Source: an uncultured Ruminococcus sp.
GTDB lineage: Bacteria > Bacillota > Clostridia > Oscillospirales > Ruminococcaceae
Length of the DNA: 63,525 nucleotides
Direction of reading: 5' to 3'
Assembly (NCBI RefSeq): GCF_937915125.1
Contig: NZ_CALDMP010000042.1
Span: 1-63,525 of the forward strand
The translations under genes were made by a program, and so were the position numbers. Below the pieces are notes generated by a model. It was not told the origin of the DNA. It did no database searches and saw only the letters and a program-made list of their open reading frames with translations. Every line of letters begins with the position of its first letter. Positions within the stretch are counted from its first letter, which is position 1. This document shows positions 1 to 7,467 of this stretch, piece by piece.

Positions 1-35
1 ATATGCAAGCATATGACGTGCAAAGCCGTCAGGCG

Positions 36-102
36 CTCTTTGTGCGGTGTTGCCATAGGATAACACCGGACAAAGAGCACGGTGTCTTTGCACGGTATTG
101 CC
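36..102. repeat. Intergenic palindromic repeat, double copy
   Basis: Two head-to-head copies of a short element: arm CTCTTTGTGCGGTGTTGCC at 36-54, then AACACCGGACAAAGAG at 62-77 facing TCTTTGCACGGTATTGCC at 85-102. The same arms recur at 6066-6100 and 15271-15321. Each copy can fold into a hairpin. No ORF of note lies inside. It sits directly upstream of the promoter at 114-142. Confidence 0.75.
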
Positions 103-113
103 ATAAAAATAAG

Positions 114-142
114 TTGACTTTTCCGTTACTTTCCATTATAAT
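114..142 (+). promoter_or_regulatory. Sigma-A promoter for the ligase-like gene
   Basis: The -35 box TTGACT (114-119) and the -10 box TATAAT (137-142) are separated by 17 nt, the ideal sigma-A spacing. The next coding start on this strand is at 195, so the leader is about 45 nt. Confidence 0.8.
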
Positions 143-194
143 ATTATCTGGAGTTATGTAACTCAATCTGTGATAATTGGAAAGGTGTATGTGT

Positions 195-2012
195 ATGGAA
201 AAGAAACAGGGAAGAACACCAGTGAAGGTGTCCGTCTCACCATGGAAGCTGACACTTCCTGGAAAAATTCTGGTGCTTTGTATCTGCTTGCTTCCGTTTT
301 TGACAAGACGGATGGAACTTACGGTTTCAGAGGCGGTACGGAATGCGTATTATCTCAGCGCAGGAATGATAGGTGATTTTGAACAGTATTGCCGGGAAAT
401 CGGTCTGCTGGTGATTGCTGTCGCTGCTGTCATCTGGTTTTGTTTTGAAAGGCTGACCGTGCGGCCCAGACGTGCTTTGCCTGTGACGAGGATCACAGTG
501 GTGATGTTCCTTTTCCTGGGACTTTATCTGTTGCTGGGTCTGCTCTCATCGCTTCTGTCGGAGCATCGCTCTGAGACGTGGCTTGGCATTTATATGCTGT
601 ACGAGGGATATTTTGCCCTGGTGGGCTATGCTGTGATCTTTGCAGCTGCATGGTACTGGATCGACCGGGAAGAAGTGGTGCAGTTCGTGAAAAACTGCCT
701 GACCGGTCTTGCCATCGTCATTGGCGTTCTGGCACTTCTGGAGCGAACTGGGATTTGTTATTACAACAATTATCTGGTGCAGCTTCTGGGGAATCTGGGC
801 GGCTCTGTGGGCGTTGGCGATGCTGTTGTGCTGACCTTCGGCAATGCAGACTATATGGGTATGTTTTGTGCCATGCTGCTGCCGCTGATGGTTTCCATGA
901 TCTCTTTTGAAGCATCGACAAAGCGGATGCTGGTGCAGATCACAGCGGCAGTACTCCTTGGCACAGCGTTGCTGCTGACAAAGGTTATGAATGCCATTTT
1001 GCTGGGATTCGGCATGACATTGATTCTGCTGATGGTGTGGGCTTTTCATACGAATTGGAAACGTACAGCAAAACTCAGCTTTTGCGGTGTGACGATTGCT
1101 GCGGTGATTGCCGGCGGATGCGGATTTATTGGCACAAGAAGCGGTGATACATTGTCAGAAAAGCTGCGGCATACCATGATCGGCATGGAACAGGAGGATA
1201 CCTTCCAGCTGCTTTCCATTGACCTGGATGGGAATACTGTTATCCTGGAAAATGCAGATACTGTATTTGCGGCAGAGGCGTCAGGAGAGACCCTTTCCGC
1301 AGACAATCTGACTTTCCGCTATAATGGGACAATTGTAGAACCTCAGGTGCATGAGGAAGGCTTGTGCAGTTTTTCTGAACCAGCATTGGAACACTGTCAG
1401 GTACAGATTCTGACAGATCGGCTGCAATTTCAGTTGGGCTATGCAACGCCGGTGGAGACTGTGCGTGAATCGGATGGCTGGCATGTGATCAGCATCGGCG
1501 GTGACATTCTGAAAGATGTGCCCAAGGTCAGTGATTCCAGAGCACTTCAAATGTGCTATCCCTATCTGAACGGACGTGTCTTTGTCTGGGCGAATACGAT
1601 CTCTGCACTAAAAGACTGCTGGCTGGTGGGACATGGTGCAGCCACCACCATCTTCTATTTGAATCAGGAAGATCTCCCGGCACTTCTGAATATTTTTGGT
1701 ACTTATGTTTTGTATAACAAACCCCACAGCTGGTATCTCCAGATCGCTCAGGACACCGGGATCCTTTCCCTGATCATGATATTGGGAATGCTTGTTCTGT
1801 TTGCAGTCTGCGGATTCTGCAAAAGCTTTTCAAAACGGTCAGAATGGAATGTCTTTCGTACAGGTCTGTTCTTCTCCGTTCTGACATATTGTCTGACGGC
1901 GATGCTCAATGACAGTCTGGTATATCATGCCCCCATGTTCTGGTTCCTTTTGGGTATGGGATTTCGTGACATGACTTCTGGCATCGTACAGGAGAAAAAG
2001 ACCGATCTCTGA
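195..2012 (+). CDS. O-antigen ligase/polymerase-like polytopic membrane protein
   Basis: A 605-residue protein with many hydrophobic segments. It resembles the O-antigen ligase/Wzy/PglL superfamily, whose members move lipid-linked glycans onto acceptors outside the membrane. The family-typical His-containing loop is seen near residue 509 (PHSWYLQIAQDTG), just before the last membrane segments. A long, mostly soluble insert (about residues 315-500) lies before that loop and is probably extracytoplasmic. ATG at 195 is preferred because GGAAAGG at 179-185 lies 9 nt upstream; ATG at 189 and TTG at 177 are in frame but too close to it. The next gene, a secreted dockerin protein with a Thr-rich linker, starts 22 nt downstream, so the two are probably co-transcribed. 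The substrate cannot be read from the sequence; polysaccharide polymerase, ligase or protein O-glycosyltransferase are all possible. Confidence 0.75.
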   Translation: MEKKQGRTPVKVSVSPWKLTLPGKILVLCICLLPFLTRRMELTVSEAVRNAYYLSAGMIGDFEQYCREIGLLVIAVAAVIWFCFERLTVRPRRALPVTRITVVMFLFLGLYLLLGLLSSLLSEHRSETWLGIYMLYEGYFALVGYAVIFAAAWYWIDREEVVQFVKNCLTGLAIVIGVLALLERTGICYYNNYLVQLLGNLGGSVGVGDAVVLTFGNADYMGMFCAMLLPLMVSMISFEASTKRMLVQITAAVLLGTALLLTKVMNAILLGFGMTLILLMVWAFHTNWKRTAKLSFCGVTIAAVIAGGCGFIGTRSGDTLSEKLRHTMIGMEQEDTFQLLSIDLDGNTVILENADTVFAAEASGETLSADNLTFRYNGTIVEPQVHEEGLCSFSEPALEHCQVQILTDRLQFQLGYATPVETVRESDGWHVISIGGDILKDVPKVSDSRALQMCYPYLNGRVFVWANTISALKDCWLVGHGAATTIFYLNQEDLPALLNIFGTYVLYNKPHSWYLQIAQDTGILSLIMILGMLVLFAVCGFCKSFSKRSEWNVFRTGLFFSVLTYCLTAMLNDSLVYHAPMFWFLLGMGFRDMTSGIVQEKKTDL

Positions 2013-2033
2013 ATGAGAAAAGAGGTTGTTTTT

Positions 2034-3650
2034 ATGAAGAATATCACAAAGTTAACGGGAATTGTACTGGCAGCTGTTATGACAGCGGTATCTCTTCCGC
2101 TGGATGCAGTCTATGCAGAAAACCCGGCAGCAGACAACTATGAGATGTCTATTTTAACTCCAGATACAAGAAAAGATGTTGTGACGATTTCTTCGCTGGA
2201 CACAGCTGAAAAAGACGTGACACTTACAGTTGGTGTTTATATTACATCAGAGCAGTGGAGTACAGATGATTATATTGAAATTGCATCAGTCAACTGGGCG
2301 ACAAGTGATCCATCCCATATTTCTTTTGGCAATATTCTGGATCTGATCGCTACCCAGGATCAGCGCTCCATTCCCTTCAGCGGCGGTACATTCCTTTCCC
2401 GCTATGCTCCGTACTGTCTGCTCAATGCCGTAGAAAGCAAAAAGTATGGACTCCGGGAACTGAGCCGTCCCATCAGCGTTACAACAACGGAGTTGGCATA
2501 TGACCCTGTTTTTGGCGCTGAAATCTACCAGGCAGGGGAAAATCAGGTACAGTTTTCCTTCTCTTATTACGAATCTTATGAGGACGTAGAAGCCGATGTG
2601 GCGGAGAATTCCAAGAGCCGGATGAAGAAAAAGGATTGTCTGTGTGATGTGAAATATAACAGTGATGGTTCTGCCTATTATGAATATGATTATTTGCGGC
2701 AGGACACCTATGAAATGGACACAGCAATCGGCTATCTGCCGGAATACGATCCGTCTCTGCCTGTTGGGGAAATCGTTCCCGGCACAGCTGATTATTTCCT
2801 GTGGATGTACAGCGGTTCTTCTCCCACCAGCTTTTTCGGAAGCTCATCTGACGAATTCCCCCTTGTTACATTTGATATTACGATAGAACAGGGGACACCA
2901 TCCGGCATGTACACAGTGGATTTTCCCACAGATACATATAAGACATTTCTGTCCGGAAAGGAATCCAAGCTGCACATGCCTGCATCCACAAATGGTTTTA
3001 CCATTATTGTGGACGACAATGCGCCTCGCATGACAGAGCCGCCGGTGACAACAACGCTGCCGGAGACCACCACAACAACAGTCAACGAAAGTACAACGGT
3101 TACATCTGAGACGACGTCTACTGCTTCTTCCAGCGTTCAAACAACAAATCATACGGTTCAGACGCAGACCACTACCGTGAAAAAGTTGCAGCCTGTATTT
3201 CTCAATTCCAGTGAGACCATATACGTGGACGAGCTGTTTCAGCTGGATCTATTCAACACCTCTTCTGACGATCAGATCGCATGGATCTCAGCAGATCAGT
3301 CTACTGTTGTTGTAGAGGATACCTTAGGCTCCATTTCATGGCTTCTTGGAAAAAAGCCCGGTGTGACAACTGTGTACGCTGTTGTAGGCGGTAAAGCGAT
3401 TCCTTGTGAGATTACAGTGTTGGAACGTGATGTGCCGCTGTTGTATGGTGATTTGAATCAGGACAACAAAGTTGAACTGGATGATCTGATCTATCTGTTT
3501 AAATACGTGACAGGAAGCGTCAAGCTGGACTATTATGGCAGACGCAACGCAGACTGTAATGCGGACACCATTGTCAACGGGGCGGATGCTATTGTTCTGC
3601 AAAAGTTTTTGGTACGGAGGCTGACTGAACTTCCGTTTCGTCAGGAATAA
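2034..3650 (+). CDS. Secreted cohesin-like / Ig-like / dockerin protein
   Basis: A 538-residue secreted protein. Residues 1-29 form a signal peptide ending near AVYA. Residues about 37-325 contain beta-rich sequence whose end (TFDITIEQGTPSGMYTVDF, then TNGFTIIV) resembles the last strands of a cohesin fold. A Thr/Ser-rich linker spans about 334-383. A Big_2-like Ig domain follows (about 384-468), then a type I dockerin (about 469-535) with two Ca-binding repeats (GDLNQDNKVELDDLIYLFKY and a second with NADCNADTIVNGADAIVLQK). Dockerins plug into scaffoldin cohesins, so this protein should be a cellulosome component or adaptor. No catalytic domain is evident. The start is the ATG behind AAAGAGG; the in-frame ATG at 2013 abuts the previous stop and would lengthen the signal peptide. 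The cohesin call is from pattern only and is less sure than the dockerin. Confidence 0.8.
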   Translation: MKNITKLTGIVLAAVMTAVSLPLDAVYAENPAADNYEMSILTPDTRKDVVTISSLDTAEKDVTLTVGVYITSEQWSTDDYIEIASVNWATSDPSHISFGNILDLIATQDQRSIPFSGGTFLSRYAPYCLLNAVESKKYGLRELSRPISVTTTELAYDPVFGAEIYQAGENQVQFSFSYYESYEDVEADVAENSKSRMKKKDCLCDVKYNSDGSAYYEYDYLRQDTYEMDTAIGYLPEYDPSLPVGEIVPGTADYFLWMYSGSSPTSFFGSSSDEFPLVTFDITIEQGTPSGMYTVDFPTDTYKTFLSGKESKLHMPASTNGFTIIVDDNAPRMTEPPVTTTLPETTTTTVNESTTVTSETTSTASSSVQTTNHTVQTQTTTVKKLQPVFLNSSETIYVDELFQLDLFNTSSDDQIAWISADQSTVVVEDTLGSISWLLGKKPGVTTVYAVVGGKAIPCEITVLERDVPLLYGDLNQDNKVELDDLIYLFKYVTGSVKLDYYGRRNADCNADTIVNGADAIVLQKFLVRRLTELPFRQE

Positions 3651-3667
3651 CAGAAAATATAAAGAGC

Positions 3668-3714
3668 CCTCTAAATACCTCAAATCTGTCAACGGGTGAG
3701 TGGGTTTTTAGAGG
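3668..3714. repeat. Imperfect inverted repeat, possible repeat element
   Basis: CCTCTAAA (3668-3675) faces TTTAGAGG (3707-3714) across about 30 nt. The right arm GGGTTTTTAGAG reappears inverted at the window edge (about 63480-63491), followed there by similar but diverged sequence, suggesting a dispersed element. Function unknown; it may add to termination. Confidence 0.4.
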
Positions 3715-3725
3715 TAACTAAAAAG

Positions 3726-3767
3726 AATCCGCCGGTTCTGTTAAATTCAGACAGAACCGGCGGATTT
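3726..3767. terminator. Bidirectional intrinsic terminator
   Basis: A long GC-rich stem, AATCCGCCGGTTCTGT facing ACAGAACCGGCGGATT, with T-rich tracts on both sides. It separates the convergent dockerin gene (plus) and the ABC operon (minus). Confidence 0.9.
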
Positions 3768-3770
3768 GGT

Positions 3771-3986
3771 TTATTTTGTTTTTTTCGGAATGGCAGATCC
3801 GATTGCCATGCCCAGGCACATCTCAACACACATGCCTATTGCCATGTTGTCAAAGAGTAGTGAACTAAGCGCCATGCCGATGCCGAGACCCAGACACATG
3901 CCTTCGACAAGGAAGTTGGATTCCTTCTCCGACTCAGAGGAGTCCGTGTCCTGGATCTCCTCTTGTTCGTCTTTTTCTTGTTCCAT
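3771..3986 (-). CDS. Small Gly/Met-rich membrane protein, last gene of the ABC operon
   Basis: A 71-residue protein of unknown family. Residues 1-27 are highly acidic and polar (EQEKDEQEEIQDTDSSESEKES); the rest is one or two Gly- and Met-rich hydrophobic segments (GMCLGLGIGMALSSLLF, MCLGMAIGSAI) ending in a basic tail PKKTK. The ATG at 3986 is preferred because AAGGAG lies 6 nt upstream; an in-frame ATG at 4004 has no such site. The start overlaps nothing but lies only 10 nt from the permease stop, so it is the fourth gene of the GntR-ABC operon. It may be an accessory membrane subunit or a stress/immunity peptide; nothing settles this. Confidence 0.6.
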   Translation of the reverse strand: MEQEKDEQEEIQDTDSSESEKESNFLVEGMCLGLGIGMALSSLLFDNMAIGMCVEMCLGMAIGSAIPKKTK

Positions 3987-3996
3987 GGAAAGCTCC

Positions 3997-4830
3997 TTAT
4001 ACACTCAGCTTTTTCTCGATCATCCAGGTGGTGAGCAGATAGCCGCCCACACCGAAGATCAAGCTAATGAGCATTGTGGGAAGGTACATTGCCGGGTGGA
4101 AGAAGGTGTGGAGAAATTCTTGAATCATCTGCGCAGAGGAAAATGAAACTTCACTTTCCAGCATGCCGTCTGGTGCGGTCCACAAGCTGATAAATCCGGC
4201 AAGAGAACTGATAGCGTTGGTAATCACGAACCAGAGAATGATGCCCAGGATCGTGCGCCCTTTCTGCTGACCCATAACGGTTTTCAGCATGACAATGACC
4301 ACATATGCAATGATAACATTAAACAGGAACGAAATGACAGAGCTGAATATGTACATGCAAAGGCCGAAGATGTTATAGCTATTGAAAATGGCATCTTTCA
4401 GACCAGCTTCTGTAACGCTGGAATCAATCAGAGAAATCAGCGAAACAATGGTCATGCCAGATTCTTTCAAAAACAGAATGACATCCAGACCGATCAGCAG
4501 GAAAAACAGAATGGAAACGCCCAGCAGAGCGAAAAGCGTCATGAGCAGCTTTGCACCCACGATTTGTGCAGCACTGCGCGGTGTAGAGAAGAGCAGATAG
4601 CCCGGCTTTTTGGAAATGTCATCATTGAACATAATGACACCGTACAGGAGCACTGCGGTAGTTCCCAGGCATAGACAGAGAATACCGCCGATTAAGCCAA
4701 TGGTAAACAATGGCTTGATATCGAAGCCCCATCCGATCAGATAAAGTATTTCAACAAAGAACGTGATCGCCGCAATTCCCAGAAAGATCATTCTGGAACG
4801 GCGGAATTCATATTTCAATAACGTACCCAT
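3997..4830 (-). CDS. ABC-2 type transporter permease
   Basis: About 277 residues with six predicted membrane segments, including MIFLGIAAITFFVEILYLIG near the N-terminus and MLISLIFGVGGYLLTTWMI near the end. This is the layout of ABC-2 export permeases. It follows the ATPase gene closely and would be its membrane partner. Two starts are possible: ATG at 4836 (3 nt from AAGGAG) and ATG at 4830 (9 nt); the second spacing is better. The operon order GntR-ATPase-permease matches the YtrA/BcrA-like exporters of Firmicutes, which often answer cell-envelope stress. The transported substrate is not visible from sequence. Confidence 0.8.
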   Translation of the reverse strand: MGTLLKYEFRRSRMIFLGIAAITFFVEILYLIGWGFDIKPLFTIGLIGGILCLCLGTTAVLLYGVIMFNDDISKKPGYLLFSTPRSAAQIVGAKLLMTLFALLGVSILFFLLIGLDVILFLKESGMTIVSLISLIDSSVTEAGLKDAIFNSYNIFGLCMYIFSSVISFLFNVIIAYVVIVMLKTVMGQQKGRTILGIILWFVITNAISSLAGFISLWTAPDGMLESEVSFSSAQMIQEFLHTFFHPAMYLPTMLISLIFGVGGYLLTTWMIEKKLSV

Positions 4831-4853
4831 AATCATAGTCTCCTTTTATTGTG

Positions 4854-5570
4854 TTAAAATTTCGGTGCAGTCGGCGGATATTGAGATGCAAAACGTTCCC
4901 GATAGAGATCAGAAATGGATTTGCCGTACTGCGTGCGGATATCCTCCAGTTCTCCCTCCATGACCAGACTGCCGTTTTCCATCATGACAATATGATCCAC
5001 AATCGGCTCCAGCTCGTCAAACAAGTGGCTGGAAATGAGAATCGTTGCGTCCGGATTGGCGGCACGCAGAATGCTCTGGATGATCTGGTCACGACCGATG
5101 AGGTCGATGCCGTTCAGCGGTTCGTCCAGCATACAAACCTCAGCATTTCTTGCCAGCGTTGCGGCAATTTTCAACTTTGCTGCCATACCAGAGGACAACG
5201 CACGCACCTTCAGATCCGGCGTCAGTTCCATAAATTGCAGCAATGTCGCAAATTTCGACGCGTCAAAATCTTCAAAAAAGTCCGCATAGAACTGCCCCAC
5301 GTCCTGGATCTTCATATAGTCGTAGTAGAATGGTTCTGTGCACATGTAGGAAATGTGCTTTTTTGTCTCCACGCCGATGGGCATGTCACGGTAGGTGACA
5401 GTGCCCGTTGTGGGTTTTACCAGTCCGGCAGCTGCCTTCATCATGGTGCTTTTTCCGCTGCCGTTCGGTCCCACGAGAGCATAAACGTGTCCCGGGAGGA
5501 AAGAAAGGCTAAGGTCGTTCAGTGCCTTTTTTCCGCCGTAAATTTTTGTAACGTGTTCAAATTTCAGCAT
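4854..5570 (-). CDS. ABC transporter ATP-binding protein
   Basis: A 238-residue nucleotide-binding subunit. Walker A is GPNGSGKS near residue 35, the signature region LSSGMAAKLKIAATLA is near 125-140 (a loose form of LSGGQ), and Walker B plus D-loop is CMLDEPLNGID. An H-loop His follows in ISSHLFDEL. It would energise the permease encoded downstream. The start codon overlaps the end of the GntR gene (ATG within the regulator's last codons), so translation is probably coupled. The degenerate signature is common in small ABC-2 exporters of this type and does not imply inactivity. Confidence 0.92.
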   Translation of the reverse strand: MLKFEHVTKIYGGKKALNDLSLSFLPGHVYALVGPNGSGKSTMMKAAAGLVKPTTGTVTYRDMPIGVETKKHISYMCTEPFYYDYMKIQDVGQFYADFFEDFDASKFATLLQFMELTPDLKVRALSSGMAAKLKIAATLARNAEVCMLDEPLNGIDLIGRDQIIQSILRAANPDATILISSHLFDELEPIVDHIVMMENGSLVMEGELEDIRTQYGKSISDLYRERFASQYPPTAPKF

Positions 5571-5941
5571 ATGTCTCCCTCTTTCTTTTCTTGTGTCTGC
5601 GTTTCCAGCAGTGCAATGATTTCTTCTTTGGAAAAATGATAGGTTTTCATTTGTGCAATATAATTTGCACTCAGCCGCTCGCCGATCTCTTGACGAAGCC
5701 GTTCCGGCAGTCCGGGATCTTCCACAATAAAGGTGCCGATACCTCGCTTTGCATAGGAGATCCTGTCGGTTTCCAGCTGGCGGTAGATCCGCTGTACGGT
5801 GTTTGGATTGACCTGATAGGACATGGCCAGTTCCGCATTGGATGGCAGTTTATCTCCCGGTTTTAGTTCGCCGATGACGATCCGTCGCTTCAGATCTTCT
5901 GCAATTTGCAGATAAATGGGATAATTTGCCTGAAAATCCAT
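5564..5941 (-). CDS. GntR-family (YtrA-type) transcriptional regulator
   Basis: A 125-residue regulator. The first 75 residues are a winged helix of the GntR type (PIYLQIAEDLKRRIVIGELK, then KLPSNAELAMSYQVNPNTVQ). The short C-terminal part (about 45 residues) has no ligand-binding domain, which is the YtrA subclass used to control neighbouring ABC exporters. GGAGG lies 7 nt before the ATG. It heads the operon with the ATPase, permease and a small membrane protein. A matching operator lies over its -10 box (5983-6006), so autorepression is likely. The inducer is unknown. Confidence 0.9.
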   Translation of the reverse strand: MDFQANYPIYLQIAEDLKRRIVIGELKPGDKLPSNAELAMSYQVNPNTVQRIYRQLETDRISYAKRGIGTFIVEDPGLPERLRQEIGERLSANYIAQMKTYHFSKEEIIALLETQTQEKKEGDIC

Positions 5942-5982
5942 TGCGTCTCCTCCTTTCCTGCGTATTGTATTTTTAGATTGCT

Positions 5983-6006
5983 AGTGCACTAGCTATATAG
6001 TACACT
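5983..6006. promoter_or_regulatory. Probable GntR/YtrA operator
   Basis: AGTGCACTA (5983-5991), six bases, then TAGTACACT (5998-6006): two 9-nt half-sites in inverted orientation with a single mismatch. It overlaps the -10 box of the minus-strand promoter, the expected place for a repressor. The pattern resembles known YtrA-type sites. Confidence 0.75.
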
Positions 6007-6025
6007 ATTTTTCTCCGTTTGTCAA
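5997..6025 (-). promoter_or_regulatory. Sigma-A promoter of the GntR-ABC operon
   Basis: On the minus strand TTGACA (6025-6020) and TACTAT (6002-5997) are 17 nt apart. The -10 box lies inside the operator. Confidence 0.8.
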
Positions 6026-6065
6026 GGGGTTTTTGAAAAATATTTTTGCTGCCATGAAAGAACCA

Positions 6066-6100
6066 AGGGCAATACCACACAATTTTTGTGCAGTGTTGCC
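6066..6100. repeat. Intergenic palindromic repeat, short copy
   Basis: GGGCAATACCACACAA faces TTGTGCAGTGTTGCCC around a three-base loop. The arms match those of the copies at 36-102 and 15271-15321, but the central segment is missing. Confidence 0.7.
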
Positions 6101-6111
6101 CAAAATCACAA

Positions 6112-6143
6112 TAAAAAAACGCCTTCTCCGTAATGGAAAAGGC
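6112..6143 (-). terminator. Intrinsic terminator of the zinc-ribbon gene
   Basis: On the minus strand CGCCTTTTCC and GGAGAAGGCG form a stem followed by seven T residues (A run at 6112-6118 on the plus strand). Confidence 0.8.
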
Positions 6144-6204
6144 GGTCATTCAATATTCTTGGCGTTGTGGTTATACTGCAATTTTGTCGATTTTGTTTTG
6201 CGGA

Positions 6205-6612
6205 TTAGTATGAATAGTGGCTGTACGCTTCACCCAGAGAAACACCGGCAACAACAAAAATCAGAATGCAGATAATCACGGCAATTACAACCATAATAAT
6301 CTGTGCGAGAATCCAGTTTTTCAGCGTCTTATTCTGAGATGAGCACAGAATCGCAATGAGAGCGATAATGTTCACCACGGGAATGGAGAACAGCAGGAAA
6401 TAGCCGATCCAACCCAGAATAGAAACAGGCTTTTCGCCCTGCTGATAAATCGTGGTCTGCTGCACGGGCGGTGCCTGATAATAAGTCTGGGGTTGAGGCG
6501 GCGGTGTCTGCTGCGGCTGGGGTGCCGGCTGCTGAAGCTGCGCACCACATTGGCTGCAAAACTGGGTGTTGTCGTCATTCACTGCGCCGCAGTGACTGCA
6601 TGTTGTAGACAT
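6205..6612 (-). CDS. Zinc-ribbon membrane protein
   Basis: A 135-residue protein. Residues 1-25 hold a zinc ribbon with two CxxC knuckles (CSHCG and CSQCG). A Pro/Gln-rich linker follows (about 27-60), then two hydrophobic segments (ILGWIGYFLLFSIPVVNIIA and ILAQIIMVVIAVIICILIFV). This plan is common in Firmicutes and its function is unknown; a sensor or scaffold role at the membrane is possible. AGGAGG lies 8 nt before the ATG. The gene has its own promoter (6645-6673) and terminator (6112-6143), so it is a single-gene unit. Confidence 0.8.
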   Translation of the reverse strand: MSTTCSHCGAVNDDNTQFCSQCGAQLQQPAPQPQQTPPPQPQTYYQAPPVQQTTIYQQGEKPVSILGWIGYFLLFSIPVVNIIALIAILCSSQNKTLKNWILAQIIMVVIAVIICILIFVVAGVSLGEAYSHYSY

Positions 6613-6644
6613 AATAACATCCTCCTATGTATCATAATATGACT

Positions 6645-6673
6645 ATTATAACATAGAATTTGTCAAATTTCAA
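6645..6673 (-). promoter_or_regulatory. Sigma-A promoter for the zinc-ribbon gene
   Basis: Minus-strand TTGAAA (6673-6668) and TATAAT (6650-6645) with a 17-nt spacer. A TTGACA lies closer to the -10 but is too near to be used. Confidence 0.65.
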
Positions 6674-6725
6674 GTTTTTTTGAAAAATTTACGCGAGAAA
6701 TGCTGAAAATGCCAATCTGTTCTCC

Positions 6726-7454
6726 TCAATCATGCCGTTGTTCTGTATTCCCAAAGGTCTCACAAAATCGTGCAGCAAACGCTGGTTCTTCACCGTTAGC
6801 ATAAAGGTGCGCCGTATCTCCGAATGCATTCATCCGGAATAGTGCCACGCCCTCCCGGCGTTCCTCAGAAATGAGTGAAGTGACTGAAGTGGGCGCTGCA
6901 CAGCATCCGTGCCAGAGAATCATGGGTGAAACGCCCAGCAGATGAGACAGCATGATGCAGGTGACGCCGAAATGACAGAAAAAGACTATGGTATCCTCGT
7001 TTGGGGAGACAGCTTCATAATAATTCCCTTTGCGCACATAGCCGTGCCGCTCCAGAATACTGTCCACTCCGTCCCAGACACGCTTTGCCTCTTCTATAAC
7101 ATGCCCCTGCAACATGGGGAGCGTTTCTGCCCAGCGTGTTTTGTCGTAATATTTCGGCTCTGTAGTCCAGTCTGCCGGCAGCTGATCCCATGGAATGCGC
7201 AGCTCCCCCGTGTGAAAATCCGGAATGGGCGCATGGAATTCCCGGAGCCAGGGCAATTCCTCAGCATTCCGTCCCATTGCTTTCAGGGTCAGCGAAGCTG
7301 TATCCTTTGCCCGTCCCAGCGGAGAGACATAGAACGCTTTTACATCCAGCCGGGAAATGCGTTCTGCGAGAAGCTTTGCCTCACGCCAGCCTTTTTCAGT
7401 CAGAGAATCTATGTCATAATCGGGGTCGCCGTGCCGGATAAACAGGATCTTCAT
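6726..7454 (-). CDS. Histidine phosphatase family protein (phosphoglycerate-mutase-like)
   Basis: A 242-residue cytoplasmic enzyme of the histidine phosphatase superfamily. The phosphohistidine motif is at the N-terminus (LFIRHGDPDYD), followed by the typical SPLGRAKDTA stretch. A second catalytic His lies in FFCHFGVTCIM. These enzymes remove phosphate from small molecules or sugars; the substrate is not evident. ATG at 7454 is chosen because GGAG lies 9 nt upstream and the RHG motif then falls at the usual place; the ORF runs 26 codons further back without support. It lies 13 nt after the stop of the C39-like surface protein and is presumably read from that promoter. Confidence 0.85.
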   Translation of the reverse strand: MKILFIRHGDPDYDIDSLTEKGWREAKLLAERISRLDVKAFYVSPLGRAKDTASLTLKAMGRNAEELPWLREFHAPIPDFHTGELRIPWDQLPADWTTEPKYYDKTRWAETLPMLQGHVIEEAKRVWDGVDSILERHGYVRKGNYYEAVSPNEDTIVFFCHFGVTCIMLSHLLGVSPMILWHGCCAAPTSVTSLISEERREGVALFRMNAFGDTAHLYANGEEPAFAARFCETFGNTEQRHD

Positions 7455-7467
7455 AGAGTGCATCTCC

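Noticed and set aside
170..376. 68-aa ORF overlapping the start of the ligase-like gene
   Set aside because: Alternate frame of the real gene; no ribosome site before it.
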